A stretch of DNA of 64,000 nt from Niastella caeni (lineage in GTDB: Bacteria; Bacteroidota; Bacteroidia; Chitinophagales; Chitinophagaceae), in assembly GCF_004834005.1 (NCBI RefSeq), contig NZ_STFF01000001.1, positions 1,239,347 through 1,303,346 of the forward strand. Direction: 5' to 3'. A model generated the notes under the pieces. It saw only the letters and a program-made list of their open reading frames with translations, had not been told where the DNA came from and made no database searches. Each line of letters starts with the position of its first letter. Positions within the stretch are counted from its first letter, which is position 1. Positions 8,244 through 16,767 of this stretch are shown one piece after another. A program made the translations under genes and the position numbers.

Positions 8244-9404
8244 ATGCGTATAATTACCCGAACTGTGTGGATTTTGTCATTGGTAAGCCTTTTTGCCGAT
8301 GTTGCCAGTGAAATGCTATACCCCATAATTCCACTGTATTTGCAGCAAATAGGGTTTAGTGTGGCATGGATCGGCTTACTGGAAGGTGTGGCCGGTTTTA
8401 CTGCCGGTATCAGTAAAGGTTATTTCGGAAAGCTTAGTGATGAAAAAGGACTGCGTCTGCCGTTTGTAAAAACAGGTTATTTTTTCAGCGCGCTTTCCAA
8501 GCCAATGCTGGCGGTTGCTACCTTCAAAATGTGGATATTTTTTGCCCGCACCCTCGACCGGCTGGGCAAAGGCATACGAACTGCCGCCCGCGATGCGTTG
8601 CTTTCGAAAGAAGCTACCCGCCAAACCAAGGCACGGATCTTTGGTTTTCATCGCAGCATGGATACCCTGGGCGCCGTATTGGGTCCCATAATTGCCCTTA
8701 CCTGGTTGTTTTATAATCCCGGTGGATATGCCAGCATCTTTTACCTGGCCTTTATTCCCGGCTTACTTTCTGTGGTTCTGATCTTTTTGTTGAAAGAACA
8801 AAAACAACCCGCAAGCACATTGACAGCAGGCAATTTCTTTTCTTTCTTTTCATACTGGAAAATTGCCACGCCCGCCTATAAACGATTGGTGATCGGGTTA
8901 ACGCTTTTTGCTATTGCCAACAGCTCTGATGTATTCCTGCTTTTAAAAGCAAAACAAATTGGGCAGAACGATAACACCGCCATTATTGCGTATATCCTGT
9001 ACAATATAGTATACGCCGTAAGCGCTTATCCCATGGGCATTGTAGCCGATAAAACAGGAAAGAAAAAAGTGTACCTCTTCGGGTTAATGCTGTTTGCCGT
9101 AGTGTATGGCGGGTTTGCTTTTGCTACTTCCTCCCTTGCGGTGTACGTGCTGTTCTTTGTTTACGGTATATATGCCGCCACCACCGAAGGCATTGCCAAA
9201 GCCTGGATAACGAACATGGCGCACGATCAAAATACCGCCACTGCCATAGGTTTTTATACTTCTATGGAAAGCGTGAGCAGCCTGCTGGCCAGCATAATTG
9301 CCGGGGTTTTATGGAGTGGTGCGGGGAGCGGGTATGTGTTCTTTTTTTCGACGGCACTGGCTTTTGTTGTGATACTTTACCTGTGGAAAACAAAAGAGGT
9401 TTGA
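8244..9404 (+). CDS. MFS transporter (major facilitator superfamily)
   Basis: This 386-residue, twelve-helix inner-membrane protein is of the standard MFS length. The N-terminal half carries a DxxSEMLYPIIPLYL segment and a loop with RLGKGIRTAARDAL, resembling MFS groups near drug and metabolite exporters. The central basic loop (LKEQKQ) and second-half loop (ADKTGKKKVYLFG) match MFS motif A positions. The substrate cannot be told from sequence. It stands alone between a divergent mreB operon and a convergent tryptophan dioxygenase gene. The start codon region is duplicated 137 bp upstream, but only the downstream ATG continues into the protein. Confidence 0.85.
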   Translation: MRIITRTVWILSLVSLFADVASEMLYPIIPLYLQQIGFSVAWIGLLEGVAGFTAGISKGYFGKLSDEKGLRLPFVKTGYFFSALSKPMLAVATFKMWIFFARTLDRLGKGIRTAARDALLSKEATRQTKARIFGFHRSMDTLGAVLGPIIALTWLFYNPGGYASIFYLAFIPGLLSVVLIFLLKEQKQPASTLTAGNFFSFFSYWKIATPAYKRLVIGLTLFAIANSSDVFLLLKAKQIGQNDNTAIIAYILYNIVYAVSAYPMGIVADKTGKKKVYLFGLMLFAVVYGGFAFATSSLAVYVLFFVYGIYAATTEGIAKAWITNMAHDQNTATAIGFYTSMESVSSLLASIIAGVLWSGAGSGYVFFFSTALAFVVILYLWKTKEV

Positions 9405-9410
9405 AATGGC

Positions 9411-9450
9411 ACCAGTTACCGGTTTCCGGCTACCAGTCCCGGTAACTGGT
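9411..9450. terminator. Bidirectional hairpin between convergent MFS and tryptophan dioxygenase genes
   Basis: A perfect 12-bp stem (9411-9422 with 9439-9450, ACCAGTTACCGG/CCGGTAACTGGT) lies directly after the MFS stop. It lacks a clean T-run, so its strength as an intrinsic terminator is uncertain. Confidence 0.45.
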
Positions 9451-9470
9451 ACCTGGTAACGGTAACTATC

Positions 9471-10571
9471 TTATCCTACAAACCCCAGCCGCTTCTCCAT
9501 CTCCGGACTTAATACCGGTAACTTTCTTCTTTCAATCAGAAAGCTGGTAAGGCGTGCTATTTCAACGAAAATATAGTGTTTGTCCAAAGCGCCTTTCAGG
9601 TAATCGCGGCCAGTGCTGCCACCGGTTCCAATGCGGGTGCCGATCATCCGGTGCACCATGCTCATATGCCGGTACCGCCAGGTGCTCAGTTGTTCATCTA
9701 TTTCAAGCAAACTGTTCAATAACTGGAAGGGTAACTGCAGAATGGGATACCCACGGTATAACATAATGAACAGGGCTGCCCTGCAGGCACGTGGCGATAG
9801 TTGCCGGGCCTCTCCCTGGCCCTCCCGACTCGCCAGGACAAGCTCTCCGGTGGAGAAGGGCCCATCTGAAAATACCTGATCGAAGTATTGCAGGTTGTTT
9901 TGTTCCGCTTCGGCCAAACCGGCGGAATATATATGTCGGTAGTCGGTCCAAAAGGGACCATTTTTCATCGCAGCGGCTGCTGCAGGTGTGCCAGCGACTG
10001 ATTTATAGTTCTTCCAATTCTCCGCCTCCTCAAAAAACGGCATCCTTTCGAGCCAGGCGTTAAGCAGTTCTATGAATGACTTTTCTGATTCAACCTTCCG
10101 GATAATATCAATTTGCTCCTGCCGTAACTGTGAAATGTAGTATTCCTGCCCGTGGCGCTGCTGGTATTTCAGGCCCAGCTTGGCTTCTACCAGTTTAAAC
10201 TGCCAGCTTTGAAACCCGGAAGCGGGGCGCAACATATCCCGGAAGTCGAGAAAGTCCATCGGCGTCATGGTTTCCATAATATCTATCTGGTGCACCAGCA
10301 CCTTTAAAATGGTTACCATGCGGTTCAACCGGTGAACCACGGTTTGCAGTTCGGGCGAATTATCGTTCACGGCAGGCTTTTGCATGATCGCCGCCACAGA
10401 ATCTATTTCATATAGCAATTGCTTAAACCAAAGCTCGTACGCCTGATGAATAACGATGAACAACATTTCATCATGAGCATGTTGTTTCAGCAGGTCGCTT
10501 TCCAAAGTTTGAGCATCCAGTATTTTCTCTAACTGTAAATAATCGCTGTAGTGTACTTGTTTTTGTTGCAT
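9471..10571 (-). CDS. kynA: Tryptophan 2,3-dioxygenase (with an in-frame palindromic insertion)
   Basis: The 366-residue heme enzyme oxidises L-tryptophan to N-formylkynurenine, the first step of the kynurenine pathway. Family motifs are present: HDEMLFIVIHQAYELWFKQL (33-52), the ETMTPMDFLDFRD segment (100-112) and the C-terminal WRYRHMSMVHRMIG with a likely heme-ligand His near 302-307, followed by the GTGGSTGRDYL loop. Residues about 237-256 (DNA 9804-9863) are a foreign-looking Gly/Ser/Glu-rich stretch. It is encoded by a G+C-rich palindrome that also occurs in cobU, read here from the opposite strand. The flanking helices remain intact, so the enzyme is probably functional. NadC at 16768-17622 also acts on the quinolinate branch, but the genes are not adjacent. 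Confidence 0.93.
   Translation of the reverse strand: MQQKQVHYSDYLQLEKILDAQTLESDLLKQHAHDEMLFIVIHQAYELWFKQLLYEIDSVAAIMQKPAVNDNSPELQTVVHRLNRMVTILKVLVHQIDIMETMTPMDFLDFRDMLRPASGFQSWQFKLVEAKLGLKYQQRHGQEYYISQLRQEQIDIIRKVESEKSFIELLNAWLERMPFFEEAENWKNYKSVAGTPAAAAAMKNGPFWTDYRHIYSAGLAEAEQNNLQYFDQVFSDGPFSTGELVLASREGQGEARQLSPRACRAALFIMLYRGYPILQLPFQLLNSLLEIDEQLSTWRYRHMSMVHRMIGTRIGTGGSTGRDYLKGALDKHYIFVEIARLTSFLIERRKLPVLSPEMEKRLGFVG
9804..9863 (+). repeat. In-frame palindromic element inside the tryptophan dioxygenase gene
   Basis: The 60-bp segment aligns base for base with the element in cobU (53456-53512), with about 40 of 54 positions identical by eye. The shared blocks are GGCCT, CCCTCCCGAC and CTCCGGTGGAG. 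Its ends are self-complementary (GGGCC...GGGCCC), and its length is a multiple of three. It is antisense to the host gene. Confidence 0.75.
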
Positions 10572-10664
10572 GCAAAAAGTTCTAAGTTCTTAGTTCTTAG
10601 TTTTCGAGAGCCGGATCTTTGTTTTCCCTCGTTGCCTTTATGCCTCGTTGCCTTGTTGCCTCTG

Positions 10665-11945
10665 CTACTCAAATTCAAACCCGATATCCTGGCGGTAATA
10701 CATACCGTCGAATGAAATTTGCTGCAATACTTCTTTCGATTTCATCACCGCCGAGCTTACCGTTTTACCATAAGAAGTTACCGTAAGCACGCGACCGCCG
10801 CTGGTTACCACATCCCCGTCTTTTTGCGCAGTACCGGCGTGAAAAACCAGGCTGTCGGCCGGTACAGGTTTATTCAACCCATCAATAACAAACCCTTTTT
10901 CGTATGAACCGGGGTAACCGCCGCTCACCGCCATTACGGTACAGGCATACCGGCTATCCTGTTCAATTTTTATGTCGTTAAGCTTGCCATTCTCAGTTGC
11001 CATGAATAGATCAACCAGATCGGTTTTCAGGCGTGGCATCACCACTTCGGTCTCAGGATCGCCCATTCGGCAATTGTATTCAATAACATACGGCTCATCA
11101 CCCACTTTGATCAAACCAAAGAATACAAATCCTTTATAATCGATCGCTTCTTCCTGCAACCCCTGAACAGTAGGCTTTACTACTTTGTCAACTACCTTTT
11201 TCATGAATTCGGCATCGGCAAATGGCACCGGGCTAACCGCACCCATACCACCGGTATTTAATCCGGTATCGCCCATTCCAATTCGTTTGTAATCTTTGGC
11301 TTCGGGCAACAGCACATAGTCTTTACCATCGGTGAGCGCAAAAACACTGAGCTCAATGCCGCTTAAAAATTCTTCCACCACCACTTTCTTGCTGGCATCG
11401 CCAAACTTGCTGTGGTGCAGCATCAGTTCGTATTCGGCAACCGCCTCAACATGCGATTGGCAGATCAACACGCCCTTACCCGCTGCCAGTCCATCGGCTT
11501 TCAGTACAATGGGTAATGCATGTTGCTGCAAATAAGGTATGCCTTCTTCGTAATTCGACTCATCGAACTCGCGGTAAGCGGCTGTGGGTATGCCGTGACG
11601 GATCATGAATTTTTTTGCAAAGGCCTTGCTGCCTTCCAATTGGGCGCCATATTGCGAAGGGCCTATTACGGCTCTGGACTTCAGTTGTTCATCCTTTCTA
11701 AAGAAATCGGTGATCCCTTTTACCAGCGGTTCTTCGGGTCCCACAACTACCAGGGTGATTCCTTTTTCGAGTACAAATTGTTTGATGGCGCCAAAATCAG
11801 TGATCGAAAGATTAACATTGGTGCCATACTGCGAGGTTCCGGCATTGCCGGGCGCAATAAATAACTGATCGCATTGTTTGCTTTGCGCAAGTTTCCAAGC
11901 CAGGGCATGTTCCCGGCCGCCAGAGCCTAAGAGTAAAATATTCAT
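10665..11945 (-). CDS. purD: Phosphoribosylamine--glycine ligase (GAR synthetase)
   Basis: The enzyme joins glycine to 5-phosphoribosylamine using ATP (second step of purine synthesis). I start the gene at 11945, where MNILLLGSGGREHALAWK gives the canonical N-terminus. The frame opens 37 codons earlier, but that extension has no family match. At 426 residues it has normal length. The ATP-grasp region holds VLKADGLAAGKGV near 135-147 and the metal-binding EYNCRMGDPETE segment near residue 287. It is preceded on the same strand by non-coding sequence and followed by kynA after a 93-bp spacer with GTTGCC-type micro-repeats. Confidence 0.95.
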   Translation of the reverse strand: MNILLLGSGGREHALAWKLAQSKQCDQLFIAPGNAGTSQYGTNVNLSITDFGAIKQFVLEKGITLVVVGPEEPLVKGITDFFRKDEQLKSRAVIGPSQYGAQLEGSKAFAKKFMIRHGIPTAAYREFDESNYEEGIPYLQQHALPIVLKADGLAAGKGVLICQSHVEAVAEYELMLHHSKFGDASKKVVVEEFLSGIELSVFALTDGKDYVLLPEAKDYKRIGMGDTGLNTGGMGAVSPVPFADAEFMKKVVDKVVKPTVQGLQEEAIDYKGFVFFGLIKVGDEPYVIEYNCRMGDPETEVVMPRLKTDLVDLFMATENGKLNDIKIEQDSRYACTVMAVSGGYPGSYEKGFVIDGLNKPVPADSLVFHAGTAQKDGDVVTSGGRVLTVTSYGKTVSSAVMKSKEVLQQISFDGMYYRQDIGFEFE

Positions 11946-12232
11946 GGTAAATAGTGAAGTAGTTTTGCCGCGGCGAATTTCGGCATTCGACAGGGATTTG
12001 TAAATTTTAATTCTTCGCATGCCTGAAACCGGCGGCCTTCCTCCTTTCTGCTGCAATCGGCTGGCATAAAAACATAAAGTAATGCGTTAGACAAACACAG
12101 TTAACAAAAAGCTAAAATTGACTAACCACCTGAACAAACTCTTGTTAGTCATTTGGAATTAATCGGTATTTTGGGCCGCTAAATACTGCGCTAAAAGATT
12201 GCTCGATTAAACAAAAACAAACATGAAAATGT

Positions 12233-13939
12233 ATGGCTCAAACTGCTACAATTAACCCCGATGTAAACGTTAATGAAGTACAGGCACCTTCAAAAGGGCA
12301 TCCCAAAGGCCTGGGAGTGCTGTTCGCTACCGAAATGTGGGAACGGTTCAACTTTTATGGTATGCGCGCCCTTCTTACCTTGTTCATGGTAAATGCTTTG
12401 GCATTCAGTGAAGCAGAATCTTCAGTTATATATGGTGGATTTCTGGGACTTTGCTACTTAACCCCCATGCTCGGCGGCTTTATAGCCGACCGGTTTCTTG
12501 GCAACAGGAATTGTATTATTCTGGGCGGGGCTACCATGGCTTTGGGACAGGTATTAATGTTTGCCAGCGCCACCGTATATGCATCTAATGTTGAAACTGC
12601 CCGTACAATAATGTGGATTGCACTGGCTATACTTATCATTGGAAATGGTTTTTTCAAGCCCAATATTTCTTCGATGGTAGGGCAGTTATATCCAAAAGGT
12701 GATAACCGCCTTGATTCTGCTTTTACCATATTTTATATGGGTATTAACCTGGGCGCATTTCTGGGTATCACTATATGTCCCATCCTGGGCGATGTAAAAG
12801 TGGGAGAAGTTCGTGATGTCACTGCCTTTAAATGGGGGTTCATGGCTGCGGGCATTGCCATGGCGTTGGGTACCATCCTTTTCTATTTTCTCAAAAACAA
12901 ATATGTTGTTTCGCCCGATGGCAAGGCTGTAGGCGCTAAACCTACCTTCCATGCCACGCAAAATGATCTGGGCGAATCAACAAAAGCAAAGTTTAGTCAA
13001 AAAGCCGTAATGCTTTCGGTTGTAGCGCTGGTTGCGCTGGTTTGCCTCTTCAGATTTGTTGTAGGATTGAACTGGATCTATTCCTTTATATATTCATCAG
13101 GGTTAGCGTTGGCAGGTTTAATTTTAACAGATGCCACACTTACCAAAAAAGAACGCGACCGCATTATTGTTATGTATTTCGTAGCGTTCTTTGTGATCTT
13201 CTTCTGGGCTTGTTTTGAACAGGCAGCTTCCTCGCTCACCTTTATTGCCGATTACCAAACCGACCGCCGGTTATTTGGCTGGGATATGCCGCCCAGTCTG
13301 GTACAAAATGCAAATTCATTGTTCATTATAGTTTTTGCCCTTCCTTTTAGCATATTATGGCTTTGGCTATCGAAAAGAAGAATGGAACCAATTTCGCCGG
13401 TTAAACAGGCAATTGGTTTGTGGTTACTGGCATTCGGTTTCCTCATCATCGCCTTCCAGGTTAAGAATATTGGCGTTTCGGGCAAGATCGGCGTAATATG
13501 GTTAATTGTAATGTATCTGTTCCACACGCTGGGCGAATTATGTCTTTCACCCATCGGATTGTCGCTGGTAGCCAAACTGGCGCCTGTACGCTTTTCATCA
13601 CTGTTAATGGGTGTTTGGTTTCTGGCCAATGCGGCAGGTTATGCCCTGGCAGGCACCCTGGGAGCTTTATTACCCCCAACCGGCGACAAGTTTAAAAAAG
13701 CTGCTGACGCTGGTATCGACCTGCAGGCGGTCCTAGATAAGCAGGGAATTATCACCGATGCCACCATTGCGAAATTAAATGAACTGAAAATACCTACTAC
13801 CTATCCCACTTTTGCAGGCTTCACCATTCATAACCTGTTTGAGTTCTTTATGGTGTTTGTGATATTGCCTGGTTCAGCCGGCTTGTTATTATTTCTGTTC
13901 TCGGGCTTGTTGAAAAAGTGGATGCATGGAGTAAGGTAA
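12233..13939 (+). CDS. POT/PTR2 family proton-coupled peptide transporter
   Basis: This 568-residue inner-membrane symporter takes up di- and tripeptides using the proton gradient. The first family signature is at ATEMWERFNFYGMRALLTLF (about residues 32-51), containing the ExxERFxYY-type helix variant. The second PTR2 signature is FTIFYMGINLGAFLG (about 163-177). Length fits the Bacteroidota branch, which has extra helices between the two six-helix bundles. A C-terminal insertion (about 485-520) with charged residues precedes the last helices. A weak upstream -7-like TATTTTG sits near 12166. A strong bidirectional terminator follows at 14004-14040. Confidence 0.93.
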   Translation: MAQTATINPDVNVNEVQAPSKGHPKGLGVLFATEMWERFNFYGMRALLTLFMVNALAFSEAESSVIYGGFLGLCYLTPMLGGFIADRFLGNRNCIILGGATMALGQVLMFASATVYASNVETARTIMWIALAILIIGNGFFKPNISSMVGQLYPKGDNRLDSAFTIFYMGINLGAFLGITICPILGDVKVGEVRDVTAFKWGFMAAGIAMALGTILFYFLKNKYVVSPDGKAVGAKPTFHATQNDLGESTKAKFSQKAVMLSVVALVALVCLFRFVVGLNWIYSFIYSSGLALAGLILTDATLTKKERDRIIVMYFVAFFVIFFWACFEQAASSLTFIADYQTDRRLFGWDMPPSLVQNANSLFIIVFALPFSILWLWLSKRRMEPISPVKQAIGLWLLAFGFLIIAFQVKNIGVSGKIGVIWLIVMYLFHTLGELCLSPIGLSLVAKLAPVRFSSLLMGVWFLANAAGYALAGTLGALLPPTGDKFKKAADAGIDLQAVLDKQGIITDATIAKLNELKIPTTYPTFAGFTIHNLFEFFMVFVILPGSAGLLLFLFSGLLKKWMHGVR

Positions 13940-14003
13940 GCTGAAGCAAATTCCAAAGCCCAAATTTCAAGATCCAAACAAATTTCAAAATACAAATCTC
14001 AAA

Positions 14004-14040
14004 AAAAGAGGCACCCAGGAATTATCCGGGTGCCTCTTTT
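14004..14040. terminator. Bidirectional terminator between the POT transporter and apaG
   Basis: A 13-bp stem (AAAAGAGGCACCC with GGGTGCCTCTTTT) has A-runs and T-runs on both sides. It serves the plus-strand transporter and the minus-strand apaG. Longer imperfect inverted arms extend about 50-70 nt on each side. Confidence 0.85.
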
Positions 14041-14120
14041 GTATTTAAGTTTTTGTATTTATCTGGAACCTGGTATTTGGTGCTTTCTCTGGATCTTGCT
14101 ATTTGAAATTTAGTGCTTTC

Positions 14121-14507
14121 TTAATTCATCTTGAACGGAACGATCATCTCAAACACCGGAATATTTACATCGAAGGAAGTCTTGTTGAACAGGTTCTCCA
14201 TGAGGTAGGTGCCATGCATTTTGCCCATTTCGCTACGCAGGTTACAGCCGCTTACATACTGGTACCGCTCGCCGGGTTGCAGGGTTGGCTGAACGCCTAC
14301 CACCCCCTCGCCTTCTACCTCGCGATTGGTGCCGTTGCTGTCAATTATATACCAGTGCCGGCGATGTAGTTTAACAGGAAAGTTGTTGTGATTTTCAATG
14401 GTGATCCGGTAGGCAAACATATATTCGCCCGATACAGGGTTGGAATAATCGGGCTGATAGAACGTTTCGACACTTATTTCAATGCCTTCGGAAATCTTGG
14501 AGACCAT
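14121..14507 (-). CDS. apaG: ApaG domain protein
   Basis: The 128-residue protein is a single ApaG domain (fibronectin-III-like beta sandwich). ApaG is linked in enterobacteria to Co/Mg resistance and Ap4A levels, but its molecular role is unsettled. The conserved core includes YMFAYRITIENHN, LHRRHWYIIDSNG and the EGEGVVGVQPTLQPGERYQYVSG region near residues 58-82. I start at 14507 (MVSKISEGIEI). The 21-residue upstream extension is hydrophobic and absent from the family. It stands alone between a terminator and the divergent isocitrate dehydrogenase gene. Confidence 0.92.
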   Translation of the reverse strand: MVSKISEGIEISVETFYQPDYSNPVSGEYMFAYRITIENHNNFPVKLHRRHWYIIDSNGTNREVEGEGVVGVQPTLQPGERYQYVSGCNLRSEMGKMHGTYLMENLFNKTSFDVNIPVFEMIVPFKMN

Positions 14508-14600
14508 TACACAAACAGTTTGGAATTTAAAGATAATCAAAAATAAAAGCCAGCCATAGCAATTATTCATGTTTTAATATGAATTGTTAAGGTGGATGGC

Positions 14601-14608
14601 TAATTTTG
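14601..14608 (+). promoter_or_regulatory. Bacteroidota -7 element upstream of isocitrate dehydrogenase
   Basis: TAATTTTG matches the TAnnTTTG consensus exactly and lies about 140 nt before the chosen start. No clear TTG occurs at the -33 spacing, so the promoter is only probable. Confidence 0.4.
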
Positions 14609-14741
14609 CCCGGGATTTGAATACATAGACCAATATTTAATTTACTAACCTGCGCCATTCATGATAACCCATTCATAATGAACCTGATTACTATCGTGAT
14701 TGGTTGCATTGGCTTTAATTAAAAAAACAAAAACTATATAC

Positions 14742-16193
14742 ATGAAAATTGCAGTGGCCAAAGGCGACGGTATTGGACCTGAAATCATGAGTGCCGTTTT
14801 AAAAATATTTGATGCCAATAAAGTGCCCCTTGAATACGAAATGGTTGACATGGGTAAATGGGTATTCGACAAAGGTTTTTCAAATGGTATGACGCCCGAA
14901 GCCCAACAAACCATAGAACGACTGGGTGTGTTATTTAAAGGCCCCATGGAAACACCCAAAGGCAAAGGCGTAAAAAGTGTAAACGTTACTGCCCGTAAAA
15001 CCTGGAACACCTATGCTAACAAACGGGTATTTCAAACCCTGCATGGCGTTGATACCGTTTTCTCAAAAGCCGGTATACCCATCGACATTACCGTAGTTCG
15101 CGAAAATATTGAAGATACCTATGGCGGTATTGAACACATGCTTACTCACGATGTAGCATTGAGCCGTCGTTTTATTACTCGTCCGGGTAGCTTACAGGTT
15201 ATCCGCTATGCGTTTGAAATGGCACGTCAAAAAAATGCCCGCCGCATTACCTGCAGCCACAAGGCGAACATCATGAAAATTACCGACGGGTTGTTCCTGG
15301 ATTGCTTTTATGAAGTGGCAAAGGAATATCCTGAACTGAAAGCAGATGATGTGATCGTTGATGACCTGTGTATGAAACTGGTTACCCGCCCCGATACATT
15401 TGATGTGGTGGTATTAACCAATCTGCAGGGCGATATCGTATCTGATCTGTGCGCCGGACTGGTAGGTGGTTTGGGCTTTGCACCAAGCGCCAATATCGGC
15501 GACCATATTTGTATATTCGAAGCGGTGCATGGAACGGCACCTGATATTGCCGGTAAGAACATTGCCAACCCTACTGCGTTATTGTTAAGCGGGTTTGCCA
15601 TGCTTCGGCACCTTGGCTTAACTGAAAATGCCGCCATTATTGAAAATGCTTTACTGTATACGTTAGAGCAGGGTGTGCACACCGGCGACTTCGGCGATAA
15701 ATCAAAAGCCAGCCTGAATACCACGCAATTTGCCGATGCCATCATTGCCAATTTTGGTAAAACGCCGCAGTTAAATGCCAAAGAATTAATCCCTAATAAA
15801 CCAGGCACCCCCACTCCATTGAAGCTGGAAAGAAACACCATGCTTGAATCGAAAGAAATAGAGAATGAAAAGATCATTGGCGTTGATATGTTCATTGAAA
15901 GCAATGAGCAACCAGATATCATTGCTAAAAAATGCCAGCGTCATGGTGGGGTGAAATTCAACCTTATTAACATCAGTAACCGCGGTACGCAGGTATGGCC
16001 TACCGGCTCTGTTTACACGAACCTGGTGAACCAATACAATGTTCGTTTTGAAAGCATCGATAACTATCCGCTGAACCAGCAGGATGTTATTGGCCTGTAT
16101 GTTAGTTTAAGTGGAGATTTCAAGATCGCTTCGCTTGAATTGCTGAACATGTGGGGAGATAAGAAGTCGTATAGTTCTGCCGCGGGACAGTAA
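14742..16193 (+). CDS. icd: Isocitrate dehydrogenase (long form with extra C-terminal domain)
   Basis: The enzyme oxidatively decarboxylates isocitrate to 2-oxoglutarate in the TCA cycle. The start at 14742 gives MKIAVAKGDGIGPEIM, the canonical beginning; an upstream in-frame TTG at 14700 is unlikely. The isocitrate/isopropylmalate dehydrogenase core covers about residues 1-335, with NLQGDIVSDLCAGLVGG carrying the metal-binding Asp and HGTAPDIAGKNIANPTA forming the adenine-binding loop. A C-terminal domain (about 345-483) follows, as in Thermus- and Rickettsia-type enzymes. Coenzyme specificity cannot be fixed by eye; relatives are mostly NADP-dependent. A strong hairpin terminator follows. 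Confidence 0.93.
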   Translation: MKIAVAKGDGIGPEIMSAVLKIFDANKVPLEYEMVDMGKWVFDKGFSNGMTPEAQQTIERLGVLFKGPMETPKGKGVKSVNVTARKTWNTYANKRVFQTLHGVDTVFSKAGIPIDITVVRENIEDTYGGIEHMLTHDVALSRRFITRPGSLQVIRYAFEMARQKNARRITCSHKANIMKITDGLFLDCFYEVAKEYPELKADDVIVDDLCMKLVTRPDTFDVVVLTNLQGDIVSDLCAGLVGGLGFAPSANIGDHICIFEAVHGTAPDIAGKNIANPTALLLSGFAMLRHLGLTENAAIIENALLYTLEQGVHTGDFGDKSKASLNTTQFADAIIANFGKTPQLNAKELIPNKPGTPTPLKLERNTMLESKEIENEKIIGVDMFIESNEQPDIIAKKCQRHGGVKFNLINISNRGTQVWPTGSVYTNLVNQYNVRFESIDNYPLNQQDVIGLYVSLSGDFKIASLELLNMWGDKKSYSSAAGQ

Positions 16194-16225
16194 TCAACTG
16201 ACAATAGATAATTTGCAATACAAAT

Positions 16226-16262
16226 AAGAAGATGCCACGTTAAAACAGCGTGGCATCTTCTT
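16226..16262 (+). terminator. Terminator after isocitrate dehydrogenase
   Basis: A perfect 14-bp stem (AAGAAGATGCCACG with CGTGGCATCTTCTT) is followed by a T-run 33 bases after the stop. Confidence 0.88.
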
Positions 16263-16326
16263 TTTAATATACATAATTTCAATTGTCTTATTGTCTATTG
16301 CTCCTGAGCGAAGTCGAAGGATTGCC

Positions 16327-16671
16327 TCACCCCGCTTTCTTACTATTCTTATATCCGTTCTTAAGAAGCCACTGCATCACCTTTTCGCGTTGATCGCCCT
16401 GGATGATTATTTCCCTATCTTTTGCCGATCCACCGGTACCGCAAGCGTTCTTTAATTTTTTTCCCAGCTCTTCCAGGTCTTCTGCAGTACCCACAAAACC
16501 AGTGATCAGTGTTACCGCTTTACCGGCGCGTTGTTTGGTATCTAACCATACCCGCAATTTTTGTTGTTCGGGCGGCATGGTTTGTACAGCATCCTGTTCT
16601 TCTTCAAATTTAAAGTTGGGATCGGTACTGTATACGAATCCCCGATTATCGGGTTTGTTTTTTTTACTCAT
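16327..16671 (-). CDS. SUI1/YciH-type translation factor
   Basis: The 114-residue protein carries the SUI1/eIF1 fold in its C-terminal two thirds, with KAVTLITGFVG, the basic LGKKLKNACGTGGSAKD loop and a terminal IIIQGDQREKVMQWLLKNGYK. The bacterial YciH homologue binds the 30S subunit and can influence initiation fidelity. The N-terminal 35 residues are a polar tail with DNRGFVYSTDPNF, typical for the Bacteroidota version. It is probably monocistronic or weakly linked with nadC upstream (96-bp gap). Confidence 0.9.
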   Translation of the reverse strand: MSKKNKPDNRGFVYSTDPNFKFEEEQDAVQTMPPEQQKLRVWLDTKQRAGKAVTLITGFVGTAEDLEELGKKLKNACGTGGSAKDREIIIQGDQREKVMQWLLKNGYKNSKKAG

Positions 16672-16767
16672 ATTCTCAAAATTTCTTTAGCAAAAAGCCG
16701 AAAGCTTCAAGCTGCTAGCGAATACATTATTGCTGGTTTCCCATTAGTACATCAGCAAATTAGCACA

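Noticed and set aside
11946..12056. Upstream extension of purD
   Set aside because: Thirty-seven codons precede the conserved GAR synthetase start and do not match the family.
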